39,406 nucleotides of DNA from contig JAUWGP010000024.1 in the NCBI GenBank assembly GCA_030606335.1, positions 1 through 39,406 of the forward strand, written 5' to 3'. The notes below the pieces were generated by a model. The model ran no database searches. It was not told the DNA's origin and saw only the letters and a program-made list of their open reading frames with translations. Shown here in pieces: positions 16,605-25,328 of the stretch. Numbering within the stretch: position 1 is the stretch's first letter; each line of letters begins with the position of its first letter. The translations under genes were made by a program, and so were the position numbers. Source of the DNA: Caldifarciminota bacterium (GTDB lineage Bacteria > Hydrothermota > UBA3073).

Positions 16605-16776
16605 ATTATGTTCCTTTTGTAAGAATGTTATTTAAAATATAAACCACAGAGGTCACAGAGTATACAGAGAAATCTTTATTCATAATCTCGGTGTTTTATT
16701 AATAAAATAACCATAAAATTATTTACAAACAATACTATTCTTATTACATTTTAAAGATTAACCTATAAGTATATCG

Positions 16777-16812
16777 AAATGCGATTGCTTCGTCTGCGGC
16801 TCGCAATGACTT
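16777..16812. repeat. Half copy of the GTCATTGCGAG repeat
   Basis: GCGATTGCTTCG...GGCTCGCAATGAC, the reverse complement of the left half of the palindromic family. It lies just after the sprA stop. The rest of 16605-16833 is AT-rich with no gene; it includes ACCACAGAGGTCACAGAG near 16640, a sequence type common in intergenic repeats. Confidence 0.7.
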
Positions 16813-16833
16813 AGGTTGGTGTCTGTCATTATA

Positions 16834-19800
16834 TTAAAATCTAAACTCCGCCCAGACAGTCATACCTACGGTTCTTGTATGCATACGTGTCATACGGTCA
16901 TTGTCCTCTCTATATTCTATTCTCGCTCCACCAGTGATATCTGAAGAAAAGTTATAATTCATCCCAGGAGTAATTGAAAATCGGTATCTATCCTTGCTCT
17001 TGCTATCTATTGTAACATTTTCACCTGTATCTAACAAGTATTTTATCTCAAGATTAGTAACAAGATTACCTGCAAATCTAATATGGCTAAATAGTGGTAA
17101 TTTTATACCAGATGGTGCACTGAATGTATAACTACCAGATAACCCAATATCGAAATGTCTGTCTTCCTTTTCTGAATACTTATTGGCTCCAGTACGCGTC
17201 TTTGTATATTTTTTTGTAAATGTAGTATTGATTCTGGAAGATATTCCAGACTTCCACTGCAAGTTAAGCGAGGGAGTTAATGAAATATCCCTGGATTCCT
17301 GAGTAGCTTCATCGACAGTATAACCCTCAAAGGACTCACTTATTTTAAAATTTGACGAGAGACTCACAGACGAAAGTATATTCTTAAGTCTAAAAAACCT
17401 TTCAAGAGAAGAGAGACTAAACCTCATATCTGGAAGTGTCTTACTCATACTCCATCTTTTGTTATCAATAGTTCCACCCCAACTTTCACTCTCTCGATAT
17501 GCAAAAGAAAGGCTCAAAATTCCCAACTTAAACCCTGTTGATGCAGTAATATCAGTGATTTCTTTTTCACTGTCTTTTGCATTTCCTAATTTACCAACCC
17601 CATAATCACTTGAAAGACCGAATATAAACTCCCTGCTTGGTCTGCCAAGAAGAGAATAAATACCAGTGGAACGCGATAAGCTATAGGATAAGCTCGGGCT
17701 GGTAATTAACCTGGTTAATCCTCTGACGAAACCGAGCTTATCGCCTATTTTCTGGAGATTGATTGTCAGGTCAACATCAATGGAATTTGTATTTGTGGCA
17801 TCTCTTACGTTCGCTGTATCTCCATTTACTATCTCGAATTTTTCAATACTATTAATCTCATTATATCTTGTTGTATATGCAAATTTCTGTGAGGTATAAT
17901 TCCATATATTAGGAGAGAAATTACAGGCTAAATTCTCATCTCTTGAGGTCTCTCTTGAATAATTAAGTTCGTTCGTTGATTTGACACTATAGCTCGTGGT
18001 AATTGCATTTATAGGAGAATAAGATATACTTGCCTGATCAGTACGGGTAACAGGATTTGGACTCTCTTTAAGTTTAATGGAATCTCTTGAAACACTATAA
18101 CTTCTCATATCTGCGCGTGAGTAATTTGTTCTTATATTGAAGTTGTTGGGATAATATCTTATATCGAATCCAAATAAACTTAAGGCACTTAGATTTGGTG
18201 TACATCCATAACTTGCAGTAATATTAATATTTTTAGTTGAGTCAATTTTAGTAGGTCCTATTGTAAAGTTCTCCCTGTAAGAAGCACTGGCTGCAATATT
18301 ATCAATCGTATATTTAAGTAGGGTGTTCTTGGATTTGGACTTAGAAAACGAAACATTAATATTCCTGGGTTTTGTAATGGTCTTCTCATTCTTACCTTCT
18401 TCATCTGAGAGAACAATATCAGAATTAGTAGAATACATAGGATATTTAGTCGTGTTACTCATTCCCCCGCTAACAGGAATATTAACGCCCCAGGATGAAG
18501 GCAGAAATTTTCCCAATCCAAGGTCAAATTTAACAGCATAAGAACTTGTATAACCTCCTTGAGGAACCATCTCCTGTCCAAATTTTCTGAAATATGGGTC
18601 CTGTCTACTGTAAATAAGGTCTAATCGTACGAAGTCTGCAAATTTGAGGGTAGTACTTGCACTTGCTGCAAGTCCTATGTTCTTCTCCACATCCAACAGT
18701 CTTATATCATCCACCCAGACCTCCCCTTCAGCTTCTGAATCAGGACCTTGTTTTATACCAACCTCAACCATCTTTATATTTGTCAATGAGGGATTACCCA
18801 GGACAAAACAACTATCATCTCCCACAAAAACCCTTCCAAATATAGAATCCTGCGGCAATGTATCTCTCTCCCTTTTAAGATGGGTAAGGGAATCAAGTGG
18901 TATCTTTATATCTCTCCAATTATCAGGAATGTTTACTGTATATTCATAGTAGTTTAATGTATCTCCACCAACACGTATAAAAAACCTTGTATTATTCGTT
19001 TCTATCAGGTTTACACCATTCAAATACAATGCAAATGTATTATATTGAATAAATTCCTTTTTTGTACCATATAACGTATATGCAGAACCTTCAGCACCAT
19101 CCTTAAATATTATAGAGAGTGAACTTTCACGTTCCTCTCTACCATATTGGTCCCTCTCAGGTGGATATGGTGGTTCGTATGGCGGTTCACCTGTATTTTC
19201 CTGATTATCTCTATAAGAAAGCTCAATATCTCCTCTTTTCTCCCATCTGTTCCCAACGATCTCCATAATGGCAATATCTATGGTATCAACACTCTTACAT
19301 AAATCATAATTTTTCCCAGGTATTCTTTCCTCATCAGGAGTATCTCTCTCTATCCATAATCTGGTATATCTGACAAATGACCATCTCGGGTTACCAATGG
19401 GAACTGCCTCCTGAAGAGGAATACGATATAATCTCCATCCATTTTCACCCTCCTGAATAAGATTTTCATCTGACCTGAGATTAATTTCAAAGGAGAAATA
19501 ATCGCTCTTTGTATTAACTCTACTATTTTTATCAAGGTCCTCTGTATCAAGACGTCCGTTCTTCTCTGTGCCGTTTATCCTGGAATAATCGTCAGAATCC
19601 AGTGTATAACCATAGTCGTCATTTCCATCGTCTTCTTCTTCCTCAGAGACAACCAATTTATCATCTTTCATAACACCATCAAGTCCAGTATCCTCACCTT
19701 GACCACTATCAAGCTTTCCATTCCCGTTTATATCCTCTGTGCGAGGATAATTAGGATCAAGATTCCTCTTTATGTTTCCCCATTTATCTTTATAAAGAGC

Positions 19801-22140
19801 TTCTTCGTGAATATTTGAGCCTATATCGATGTGGATTTTTCCATCTCCTCTTGCCCATACCTCAAGAAACTCTGATTTTTCAAAATCAGCACCATCCCTT
19901 GATATAAGACTTAGAAGACTTCCCCATCCTCCCCCATATTCTAATCGTAATATGGTCTGTGTTTCTTCCTGTCTGTATTCAGGTAAATAAGGAAATATCT
20001 CTACTCTCTTAATCTTTTCCCTTGGGTTATACCATCTAAGAGGCTCAAAATCATCAAGGTTCTTATCAGGTGGAGCACTCCCATAAGACCAGTTAATTCG
20101 ACCAATTCCAAGAGATGTAGAAGATCTGGTTCCTTCCATGTCATCTATATAAACCTCACCTTTTGTATTTGGATTTGGTGCAGACAAGCCGACATCAAAA
20201 TTCACACCAAAAGATGAGGGTGCATCTGTTTCAACTAAAGGTATTAGATCGACAAGCTTTGTAAATAAAGCTGGTGTTGTCGAATACCGACCATCTATCT
20301 CACCAAGAAGTATTTGAGTTGGTTCATTTCCAAGCTTTGGTCTCTTATCGAATGATGAAGACGAGTGATATATGAAAGTGGAACCGAATTTAAGAACTCC
20401 TCTGTCATAGTTCAACCTTGCACCTAAAAGATTCTTTGAGGCAGTCTGCATAAAGGGAAGATATTGATAATCTATTGATATTCTCGCATTGGGATCTGTT
20501 ATGACTCCAGCCCTAAAAGTAAGTTCGCCAAAGTCATAGTTTATATCATAATGAACACCTCTTGTTAATTCCTTACCATCCATAACAACCCTTTCGCTGC
20601 CCTCAAGTATATTCAGTCCAAGTGAATATCTCTTTTGTATTCCTTTATATCTCATCCATATATAGTATTTTCTACCAATATTCGCAGTAATTCTCACATC
20701 ATATATTGAGTCAGGGTCAGGTAGTTCGAGGAATGGTTTTTCAAAAGGAAATATAACTATACCCATGTCATAATCCACATAGTTTCCATCATCAATAGTA
20801 CCATCATGCTTTGCCATACCAAAATATTGGAGAAAGGTGGTTTCTCCAGATACGAATTCCTCGTCCTCTCCAGCTCCCTTTTTGTCTTTAAATATCTTCA
20901 TTTCAAAAGATCCTGGTGATATATTTGCTGCTGGAAGTGCATATATATACTTCATTTCGTAGTCCCATGAGACAAACTCTGGATCCTTATCATTTCTCAT
21001 TCTTTTAAGCATTCTTAATGTTATGGTGCTTGGTATATCATCACCTATGGTATCCACAACACCGCCAGGGGTCCTGTAAATCAGAACGAAACCAACATAA
21101 TTAAATGTCCTCTTCAATTCTATTATTCCATCATTTCTGTTCAAGACAAAGTCCTTGTTATCACCCTGCTCTAATAGTATGAATCTATTATCGACACTAT
21201 CCGGAATTCCTTCTCTATTGTAATCTATTGCAACTCCTGCGGTTGAAGTCGATGAATCCTGCTCATTTTGATTCGCTGAACGGTACAATCTCACCTCAAT
21301 AATAGAGTCTATATACTCATCTTTTATCATAAAGAATCTATTACTAATAAAATCTGTATCCCACAGCTTTGTGGAATCCTCTATAGCTCCACCTACAAAA
21401 TTCTTCTGCTGAACCTCACTCTCCTGTTTACTAGCAATAGCAGTTATGTTAAATGGTCCAACCTCTGCCAGCAGCTTTACACCAAAAAGCCCTTTGTTTG
21501 CTCTGGGAGCTCCTATCAAACCACCTGGTAGTGATATATCTGTATTACCTGCATTTATCTCCTTTATTATCTCATCTTCATCACCTTTATATTGAAGTCT
21601 TATGGTATTTCTAATGTCAAACTCGCGCTTAGAATCATGATCAATAAACACGTGAATCTTCTTACCAATTGTTCCTTGTAGATTAACGCGTAATTGTTGT
21701 TCCATCTCAAGTTGTGGAAGTAGAGACCTATGATATGTCTCTGTGTATATTGGGTCTATTTCTTGAGTACTTGAACCTCCAAACTCTATTCTTTCATTAC
21801 CAGAGATTCTTAACTCTCCTCCCTCACCAATCAATCCAACTACAGGTTTGGGAAATTTAATTGGGATGTAAATATTGGGTATAAGTCCCTCTCCAGTTCT
21901 TACTTCTTCTGTAATAATCTCCTGTACAACATCCCTCCACAAGGAGCCTACAGCCTTTTTCATCGAGTACTCTATATAACTTTCAAAGGGTATGACATCA
22001 ATACCTAAGAATACATCTTCTTTGGTTTTGATGTATGTAATATATTTTCCACTCCAATCTATATCTACACGAATAGAATAGAGAGGTTCTCCTTTTAAGG
22101 TTAAAAAGGAAAGAAGGGAATAAAGAATTAGTGGGACCAA
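16834..22140 (-). CDS. sprA: SprA-family outer-membrane protein (type IX secretion translocon homologue)
   Basis: 1768 aa, shorter than the about 2300-2500 aa of Bacteroidota SprA. SprA forms the giant outer-membrane barrel through which T9SS cargo passes. The start is TTG, fixed by AAGGAGGT just upstream; the first about 17 residues are a signal peptide. Features matching SprA: R-I-E-F-G-G-S-S near 117-124; V-N-L-Q-G-T-I-G-K-K-I with D-E-I-I-K-E-I-N-A-G-N (about 152-199); G-E-L-T-F segments; and G-E-V-Y-I-D-D-M-E-G near 660, the family's hallmark V-Y-I-D-D-F-E-G. An Asp-rich region with D-I-N-G-N-G-K-L-D (about 798-880) may bind calcium. The last 600 residues are Ser/Asn/Tyr-rich alternating strands ending E-F-R-F, an outer-membrane barrel terminus. 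A consensus promoter and a 170-nt leader precede it. It is transcribed alone. Confidence 0.88.
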   Translation of the reverse strand: MVPLILYSLLSFLTLKGEPLYSIRVDIDWSGKYITYIKTKEDVFLGIDVIPFESYIEYSMKKAVGSLWRDVVQEIITEEVRTGEGLIPNIYIPIKFPKPVVGLIGEGGELRISGNERIEFGGSSTQEIDPIYTETYHRSLLPQLEMEQQLRVNLQGTIGKKIHVFIDHDSKREFDIRNTIRLQYKGDEDEIIKEINAGNTDISLPGGLIGAPRANKGLFGVKLLAEVGPFNITAIASKQESEVQQKNFVGGAIEDSTKLWDTDFISNRFFMIKDEYIDSIIEVRLYRSANQNEQDSSTSTAGVAIDYNREGIPDSVDNRFILLEQGDNKDFVLNRNDGIIELKRTFNYVGFVLIYRTPGGVVDTIGDDIPSTITLRMLKRMRNDKDPEFVSWDYEMKYIYALPAANISPGSFEMKIFKDKKGAGEDEEFVSGETTFLQYFGMAKHDGTIDDGNYVDYDMGIVIFPFEKPFLELPDPDSIYDVRITANIGRKYYIWMRYKGIQKRYSLGLNILEGSERVVMDGKELTRGVHYDINYDFGELTFRAGVITDPNARISIDYQYLPFMQTASKNLLGARLNYDRGVLKFGSTFIYHSSSSFDKRPKLGNEPTQILLGEIDGRYSTTPALFTKLVDLIPLVETDAPSSFGVNFDVGLSAPNPNTKGEVYIDDMEGTRSSTSLGIGRINWSYGSAPPDKNLDDFEPLRWYNPREKIKRVEIFPYLPEYRQEETQTILRLEYGGGWGSLLSLISRDGADFEKSEFLEVWARGDGKIHIDIGSNIHEEALYKDKWGNIKRNLDPNYPRTEDINGNGKLDSGQGEDTGLDGVMKDDKLVVSEEEEDDGNDDYGYTLDSDDYSRINGTEKNGRLDTEDLDKNSRVNTKSDYFSFEINLRSDENLIQEGENGWRLYRIPLQEAVPIGNPRWSFVRYTRLWIERDTPDEERIPGKNYDLCKSVDTIDIAIMEIVGNRWEKRGDIELSYRDNQENTGEPPYEPPYPPERDQYGREERESSLSIIFKDGAEGSAYTLYGTKKEFIQYNTFALYLNGVNLIETNNTRFFIRVGGDTLNYYEYTVNIPDNWRDIKIPLDSLTHLKRERDTLPQDSIFGRVFVGDDSCFVLGNPSLTNIKMVEVGIKQGPDSEAEGEVWVDDIRLLDVEKNIGLAASASTTLKFADFVRLDLIYSRQDPYFRKFGQEMVPQGGYTSSYAVKFDLGLGKFLPSSWGVNIPVSGGMSNTTKYPMYSTNSDIVLSDEEGKNEKTITKPRNINVSFSKSKSKNTLLKYTIDNIAASASYRENFTIGPTKIDSTKNINITASYGCTPNLSALSLFGFDIRYYPNNFNIRTNYSRADMRSYSVSRDSIKLKESPNPVTRTDQASISYSPINAITTSYSVKSTNELNYSRETSRDENLACNFSPNIWNYTSQKFAYTTRYNEINSIEKFEIVNGDTANVRDATNTNSIDVDLTINLQKIGDKLGFVRGLTRLITSPSLSYSLSRSTGIYSLLGRPSREFIFGLSSDYGVGKLGNAKDSEKEITDITASTGFKLGILSLSFAYRESESWGGTIDNKRWSMSKTLPDMRFSLSSLERFFRLKNILSSVSLSSNFKISESFEGYTVDEATQESRDISLTPSLNLQWKSGISSRINTTFTKKYTKTRTGANKYSEKEDRHFDIGLSGSYTFSAPSGIKLPLFSHIRFAGNLVTNLEIKYLLDTGENVTIDSKSKDRYRFSITPGMNYNFSSDITGGARIEYREDNDRMTRMHTRTVGMTVWAEFRF

Positions 22141-22143
22141 GTT

Positions 22144-22151
22144 ACCTCCTT
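22144..22151 (-). promoter_or_regulatory. Shine-Dalgarno that fixes the TTG start of sprA
   Basis: AAGGAGGT on the - strand, 3 nt from the TTG at 22140. No ATG or GTG at a better distance is available in frame, and the signal peptide starts right here. Confidence 0.8.
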
Positions 22152-22242
22152 AGAGCCCTGATTAATAGAGTGAGTAGTCTTAAGAACAAACGATAAAATT
22201 TAGATTAGAAATTATTATAAATAAATAACAATAAGCAACCAA

Positions 22243-22278
22243 TCACTCAAATGGGCTCCAAAACATATATGTCCCCAT
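22243..22278 (-). CDS. Possible 11-codon upstream ORF in the sprA leader
   Basis: On the - strand AAGGAGG (22287-22281) is followed 2 nt later by an ATG opening M-G-T-Y-M-F-W-S-P-F-E-stop. A second in-frame ATG is codon 5. The first spacing is unusually short and the second long, so translation is uncertain. The 3' part of the ORF (GGAGCCC) can pair with GGGCTCT immediately upstream of the sprA SD, so translation could in principle change the leader fold. Inference from layout only. Confidence 0.3.
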   Translation of the reverse strand: MGTYMFWSPFE

Positions 22279-22319
22279 TACCTCCTTTGTTAGGTTCAAT
22301 AAAAAAGCAGGTTCTTTTG

Positions 22320-22348
22320 ATTATAGCATAAAATGATATGAATGTCAA
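22320..22348 (-). promoter_or_regulatory. Consensus sigma-70-type promoter for sprA
   Basis: On the - strand: TTGACA (22348-22343), a 17-nt spacer, and TATAAT (22325-22320) with TGc before it. It is an exact match to both hexamers and nearly identical in layout to the promoter at 625-653. The predicted start near 22313 gives a leader of about 170 nt. Confidence 0.8.
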
Positions 22349-22424
22349 GCAATTTTTTTGAGAGCTGGAAAACTACTTTTAAGCTCTCTTAAACATGCAT
22401 AAATAATGACTCTTTGTTTTTTTC

Positions 22425-22453
22425 TTGACTTTTATCTTATATTATGGTAAAAT
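22425..22453 (+). promoter_or_regulatory. Sigma-70-type promoter, plus strand
   Basis: TTGACT (22425-22430), a 17-nt spacer and TAAAAT (22448-22453) with TGg before the -10 box. It is back to back with the sprA promoter. The next plus-strand gene (DUF4416) begins about 480 nt downstream, past two repeat elements, so the transcript either has a very long leader or is a separate small RNA. Between 22460 and 22660 I see only short hairpins, such as CGGGTC-ttat-GACTCG near 22627-22642. Confidence 0.6.
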
Positions 22454-22662
22454 GTATTACAAATAGACTTCGTTCCAAAGTTACGTGATACGATAAAGTC
22501 ATATATATATATGATATAAACAAGTTTCATTTAAATAATAGGGTTTATTGCCCAGAATTTATTACATGCTGTAAGAGGGATTGTTATTCTTATAACCTAA
22601 TTCTAGAGGTTGGTGGATTCGCTTTTCGGGTCTTATGACTCGTAGTGACAGAGAGCTATTCA

Positions 22663-22877
22663 GTCATTGCGAGCCGTAGGCGAAGCAATCGCTTTTTACT
22701 GAATTATATTACATATTAGATTGCCACGTTCATCCCCCAATTCCTAAAAGAATGGGGGGATTTACTTGCAATGACACACTACTCTCTGTCATTGCGAGCC
22801 ATAGGCGAAGCAATCGCTTTTTACTTAATTATATCACATATGAGATTGCCACGTTCATTTCATTCACTCGCAATGAC
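22663..22877. repeat. Two copies of the GTCATTGCGAG palindromic repeat
   Basis: Copies at 22663-22775 and 22788-22877. The first has its right arm replaced or expanded by a near-perfect hairpin, ATCCCCCAATTC-ctaaaa-GAATGGGGGGAT (about 22734-22761). The second resembles the copies at 142-337. An open frame of 67 codons over this region is not considered a gene. Confidence 0.85.
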
Positions 22878-22939
22878 AGTTACCCTCTTGTTAATCATCA
22901 CGAGAGTCTGGAACATACACAAATATTAAATTATTCAAA

Positions 22940-23458
22940 ATGTTTTCAAAGGTAAATAATAGACAAGCCAAACTATTTTGTGGTCTCATCGGTCATTCAT
23001 TCGAGACAGTAATTAAACGACTTATTAAGTGCTTTGGAAGTATAGAAGTTAGAAACGGTGTAATCCAGTTTGATTACACAAATTACTACAATGAAGAGAT
23101 GGGCAATAATCTCCTACGGGACTGGGTGGCTTTTGATAACTTAATAAAGGAAGAGGATATAGGAAAGATAAAGGTTCTGACTTGTAATATAGAGAAGGAA
23201 TTCTTACAGAATGGTAGAAGAACTGTGAATATCGACCCTGGATATGTAAACCTCTCCAGGGTTATTCTGGCATCAACCAAAGATTTTAGCCACAGGATTT
23301 ACATCGGTGGAGGAATATTCGCAGAGATCACTCTAATTTACAAACATAATCAATTCATAACACTTCCCTGGACATACCCGGATTATAGAGATAATGTTGA
23401 ATACTTTGAAAGAATAAGAAATATCCTCTATAATCAGGTGATAGGCGATAGGTTATAG
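22940..23458 (+). CDS. DUF4416 family protein
   Basis: 172 aa, the usual family size. Conserved family motifs are visible: Y-Y-N-E-E-M-G (about 50-56), L-x-R-D-W-V-A-F, N-I-D-P-G-Y-V-N-L, L-A-S-T-K-D-F-S-H-R-I-Y-I and L-P-W-T-Y-P-D-Y. There is no signal peptide or membrane segment, so it is cytosolic. The biochemical function of DUF4416 is not known. It lies alone after a repeat cluster, is followed by a minisatellite, and has no good SD at the ATG. The family assignment is firm from the motifs; the start could be a few codons off. Confidence 0.88.
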   Translation: MFSKVNNRQAKLFCGLIGHSFETVIKRLIKCFGSIEVRNGVIQFDYTNYYNEEMGNNLLRDWVAFDNLIKEEDIGKIKVLTCNIEKEFLQNGRRTVNIDPGYVNLSRVILASTKDFSHRIYIGGGIFAEITLIYKHNQFITLPWTYPDYRDNVEYFERIRNILYNQVIGDRL

Positions 23459-23460
23459 GT

Positions 23461-23777
23461 TAAATGTGGAATGTGAAATGTTGGATGTGAAATGTTAAAT
23501 GTTTAATGGGATAAGAGTTGATTAGTTGAAAAGTTAATTGGTTGATTAGGTTAAGTGTGAAATGTTATATGTTAAATGTGTAATGTTAGATGTTAAATGT
23601 TTAATGTTGAATGTGGTAGGAGTCCGTCGTTTGACAGACGATAAGGGAAGAGACAAGAGCGATAGTAATTGGTTATCAGTAATCGTTGAATTGAAAAAAC
23701 TTTGTGTCTTCGTATCTTTCCGTTAGCTAACGGACTTGGTGGCATTATAAGAAATGTGAAATGTTGAATGTGTAATT
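23461..23777. repeat. Degenerate AAATGTTGAATGT minisatellite
   Basis: A gene-free stretch made largely of imperfect copies of AAATGTTGAATGTG/AAATGTTAAATGT (23461-23510, 23550-23615 and 23751-23777). They are interrupted by GTTGATTAGTTGAAAAG-type repeats (about 23517-23550) and by the palindrome CCGTTAGCTAACGG (23720-23733). The same minisatellite occurs in the opposite orientation at 37291-37452. Confidence 0.8.
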
Positions 23778-23779
23778 AG

Positions 23780-25324
23780 ATGTCTATTTTATTATATATA
23801 ATACTTATATCCACTCCATTTATGGACTATGACGATGTCAAGAAAGGGATGGAGGGATTTGGATTAACAATATTCCAAGGTAGTAAACCTGATACATTTG
23901 GGGTTGAGATTATTGGGGTTAAAAGGGTTTTTACACCCGGGCAAGACATAATCATTGCGAGACTTCATGGTGATAGGATAGAAGAGACAGGTGTTATAAG
24001 AGGAATGAGTGGAAGTCCAGTCTACATTGATGGCAAACTCATTGGTGCAATTTCATATGATTTGGGAGGAGCTTTCTCAAAGAAGCCTATATGTGGAATA
24101 ACTCCAATAGAGGATATTATTAACCCACCAAAAATGGGATGTTACGATATACCAAAAGAACAACAAATCTCTCTCCCTGTCTGTTTTTCTAATATTTCTG
24201 ATAAGGCAATCTCGCTTTTTCAGGAGGATTTAGAAAGGTGTGAACAATTAAACATTGATGGACTCTTTTTCTGTTCCTCTACATCATCAGGAGGTAGAAC
24301 CAACATTGATGAAGAACCATTTTCCCCCGGGTCTTCAATTGGAGTACAACTGGTCTCAGGTGATGCCAGTCTTGGTGCGATAGGTACTGTAACACACATA
24401 GATGGAAACAGGTTATATGCATTTGGTCATAACTTTTTGGGTCTTGGAATTGTTAATCTTCCTGTTTCAACATCTCATATATATACAATCGCTTCATCCT
24501 TTCTTTCGTCTTTCAAGATATCAGAGATGGGTAATATAGTTGGATGCATGGATATGGACGCCTTTACAGGAATCTCTGCTCGGGTAGGATACTGTCCTTC
24601 GATGGTTAATATGACAGTAAAAAATGGAGATATTATCTACAGATATCAATTGGTTAAAGAAGAACGATTACTTCCACTTTTAACAAACCTTATGCTTGGA
24701 AACTCAATACTTAAGGACTACTCAATGGGAGGTGTAACATACACAACAGTTCTTAATATAGATACTGAGGAGAGACAGATAATACTATCAGATACATACT
24801 CGGGTGAGGTTATTGAGGTTATTAACGAAATAGCAAATGACATAAACACAGTGCTTAAAAATAGTTTCTTAAAATTAAATGTCAAATCTTTAGAGTTCGA
24901 ACTTACCCCTTTCTGTGGTTATAAGATAGCCCTTATTAGTGATTTGCAGGGTTATGTAAGGGATGATACACTTTGTATAATATGCACTTTAACCCCTTAC
25001 AAGGAAACGCTCTTGAGAATTGAAGAGAAGATACCAATAAGAGAACATGATGATGGAGAATCCTTTGTAATAACTGCCTCAGGTCGGGATTATATAAGAA
25101 TAGGAAATTATGACATTTCTAACTTCGATGAGCTCATAAGTTACCTGGAGAGCAGACCTGAACGTACGTCTATTATAATAGAGGTTTCAACTGTTGATGA
25201 TGGCCTCCTCCCACCTTCTTATGCCAAATTCTTGAAAATGGAAGAAAAGCCTTCATATAAGAAGATAATAGAGACAGAATGGGTCATTATGGGTAGTGCA
25301 ACCTATGAGGTTGAAGTAGAATGA
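23780..25324 (+). CDS. SpoIVB-like S55 peptidase domain protein
   Basis: 514 aa. The first about 14 residues are hydrophobic and could be a signal or anchor. G75-M-S77-G-S-P-V-Y is the S55 serine-protease signature, with Ser77 the likely nucleophile; it is followed by G-K-L-I-G-A-I-S-Y and a G-I-T-P-I-E-D-I segment. Downstream, Y-A-F-G-H217-N-F-L-G-L-G supplies a His. In Bacillus SpoIVB the catalytic His precedes the Ser, so the order here looks permuted, as in other non-sporulating homologues that I recall. The last about 150 residues, with no recognised motif, look like a separate beta-rich domain. No sporulation gene is near. Probably an envelope protease of unknown substrate. It converges with the metallophosphoesterase gene, only 4 bp away. 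Confidence 0.8.
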   Translation: MSILLYIILISTPFMDYDDVKKGMEGFGLTIFQGSKPDTFGVEIIGVKRVFTPGQDIIIARLHGDRIEETGVIRGMSGSPVYIDGKLIGAISYDLGGAFSKKPICGITPIEDIINPPKMGCYDIPKEQQISLPVCFSNISDKAISLFQEDLERCEQLNIDGLFFCSSTSSGGRTNIDEEPFSPGSSIGVQLVSGDASLGAIGTVTHIDGNRLYAFGHNFLGLGIVNLPVSTSHIYTIASSFLSSFKISEMGNIVGCMDMDAFTGISARVGYCPSMVNMTVKNGDIIYRYQLVKEERLLPLLTNLMLGNSILKDYSMGGVTYTTVLNIDTEERQIILSDTYSGEVIEVINEIANDINTVLKNSFLKLNVKSLEFELTPFCGYKIALISDLQGYVRDDTLCIICTLTPYKETLLRIEEKIPIREHDDGESFVITASGRDYIRIGNYDISNFDELISYLESRPERTSIIIEVSTVDDGLLPPSYAKFLKMEEKPSYKKIIETEWVIMGSATYEVEVE

Positions 25325-25328
25325 ACAA

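Noticed and set aside
18644-18949. 101-codon frame antisense to sprA
   Set aside because: A shadow of the sprA coding frame; sprA is supported by family motifs along its whole length.
22752-22955. 67-codon frame before the DUF4416 gene
   Set aside because: Runs through a palindromic repeat and overlaps the start of the DUF4416 gene in another frame.
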